A program made the translations under genes and the position numbers. Shown here in pieces: positions 63,341-64,000 of a DNA stretch of 64,000 bases. Each line of letters starts with the position of its first letter. Positions within the stretch are counted from its first letter, which is position 1. This stretch comes from Streptomyces sp. NBC_01481 (GTDB taxonomy: Bacteria; Actinomycetota; Actinomycetes; Streptomycetales; Streptomycetaceae). The stretch is from positions 1,748,501 through 1,812,500 of the forward strand of contig NZ_JAPEPT010000001.1 in the NCBI RefSeq assembly GCF_026339995.1. Direction: 5' to 3'. The notes beneath the pieces are model-generated. The model searched no databases. It saw only the letters and a list, made by a program, of their open reading frames with translations, and was not told the origin of the DNA.

Positions 63341-64000
63341 GCGCCGCGTACGCCGCGTATCCCACGGTCCAGCTCGCCGCCGAAGAAGCGAGCGAACACC
63401 GGCCGCTGATCATCACGCTCTTCGCGTGTTTCGTCGTCGCCACCCTGTTCATCACCGTGTGGGCCGGACGCCAGACCAAGAACGCCGCCGACTTCTACGC
63501 GGGCGGCCGCCAGTTCACCGGTTTCCAGAACGGTCTCGCGGTCTCCGGCGACTACATGTCGGCCGCGTCGTTCCTCGGTATCGCGGGCGCCATCGCCCTC
63601 TTCGGCTACGACGGCTTCCTCTACTCGATCGGCTTCCTCGTCGCCTGGCTGGTCGCGCTGCTGCTGGTCGCCGAACCGCTGCGCAACTCCGGCCGCTACA
63701 CGATGGGCGACGTCCTCGCCTACCGCATGCGCCAGCGCCCGGTCCGTACCGCCGCAGGCACCTCCACCATCGTCGTCTCGATCTTCTATCTGCTGGCGCA
63801 GATGGCGGGCGCGGGCGTGCTGGTCTCGCTGCTGCTCGGCATCACCAGCGACGCGGGCAAGATCGCGATCGTCGCCCTGGTCGGCGTGCTGATGATCGTG
63901 TACGTGACCATCGGCGGCATGAAGGGCACCACATGGGTGCAGATGGTCAAGGCGGTGCTGCTCATCGCGGGCACCGTGCTCATCACCTTCCTGATCCTGC
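63337..64000 (+). CDS. actP: Cation/acetate symporter (ActP-like, SSS family), cut by window end
   Basis: An open frame from ATG at 63337 to the window edge, 221 codons so far. Residues include DFYAGGRQFTGFQNGLA, SGDYMSAASFLGIAGAIA and SGRYTMGDVLAYRMR, all typical of ActP-type sodium/solute symporters for acetate, glyoxylate or propionate. It overlaps the DUF485 gene by four bases. Confidence 0.92.
   Translation, partial: MSAAYAAYPTVQLAAEEASEHRPLIITLFACFVVATLFITVWAGRQTKNAADFYAGGRQFTGFQNGLAVSGDYMSAASFLGIAGAIALFGYDGFLYSIGFLVAWLVALLLVAEPLRNSGRYTMGDVLAYRMRQRPVRTAAGTSTIVVSIFYLLAQMAGAGVLVSLLLGITSDAGKIAIVALVGVLMIVYVTIGGMKGTTWVQMVKAVLLIAGTVLITFLIL

Overview
The window is about 71% GC-rich, tightly packed actinobacterial DNA with strong GC bias at third codon positions, many GTG starts, 4-bp ATGA/GTGA start-stop overlaps and several probable leaderless transcripts. 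The gene content (complete ectABCD, a large aerobic-type cobalamin cluster, the small GATC-binding nucleoid protein Gbn, Asp23/Gls24 genes, a PHO-box pit gene) points to a Streptomyces chromosome core region. From memory it matches the S. coelicolor interval around SCO1822-SCO1876 in reverse order; I could not check this by alignment. I see no tRNA, rRNA, CRISPR array, prophage or intact insertion sequence.

Layout. 1-7.6 kb: tail of an unidentified gene, an NCS2 purine permease, a class B penicillin-binding protein, a coupled membrane protein/histidine kinase/response regulator operon, a GNAT enzyme and an IclR regulator. 7.6-13 kb: an aldehyde dehydrogenase divergent from the IclR gene across a perfect operator-like palindrome, a DUF1349 protein, a GDSL-lipase remnant, a class V aminotransferase-fold protein, and a MarR regulator divergent from an Old Yellow Enzyme with paired operators. 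13-16.6 kb: ectABCD on the minus strand, separated from the OYE gene by a perfect 33-bp hairpin. 16.6-17.9 kb: an amidohydrolase and a dispersed GC-rich repeat.

17.9-34.8 kb: cobalamin biosynthesis, all minus strand except one ZIP transporter. The promoter-proximal arm is a cobalamin riboswitch, then cbiB-cobQ-cobN-chlID-like-cobO-cobB-cobI; the second arm is cobM, a cbiG-cobJ fusion, cbiX and cobC. Together they cover part of corrin-ring assembly, cobalt insertion, amidation, adenosylation and aminopropanol attachment; cobG, cobH/cbiC, cobK, cobL and the cobUTS nucleotide-loop genes are not here. cobB carries an in-frame copy of the dispersed repeat, a striking feature of the window.

34.8-43.9 kb: phosphate transporter pit with a PHO box, a class II aldolase, an alpha/beta hydrolase, an unrecognised 479-residue protein, a VOC protein, an ABC-F translation factor preceded by a possible leaderless 7-residue leader peptide, gbn and a crotonase with a perfect palindrome in its promoter. 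43.9-47 kb: an Asp23/Gls24/AmaP-like envelope cluster. 47-52.4 kb: a decayed repeat region, an unusual SDR protein, a GH15 glucosidase/trehalase, SURF1, a zinc-binding small protein and a DEDDh exonuclease with BRCT domain. 52.5-57.6 kb: a MITE abutting a TetR gene, and the divergent operon it probably controls (acetoacetate-decarboxylase-like, SDR, two paralogous amidohydrolases). 57.6-64 kb: VIT-family transporter, sterol desaturase-like protein, YhhN-like protein, zinc alcohol dehydrogenase, secreted subtilase, and a DUF485/ActP-type symporter pair cut by the window end.
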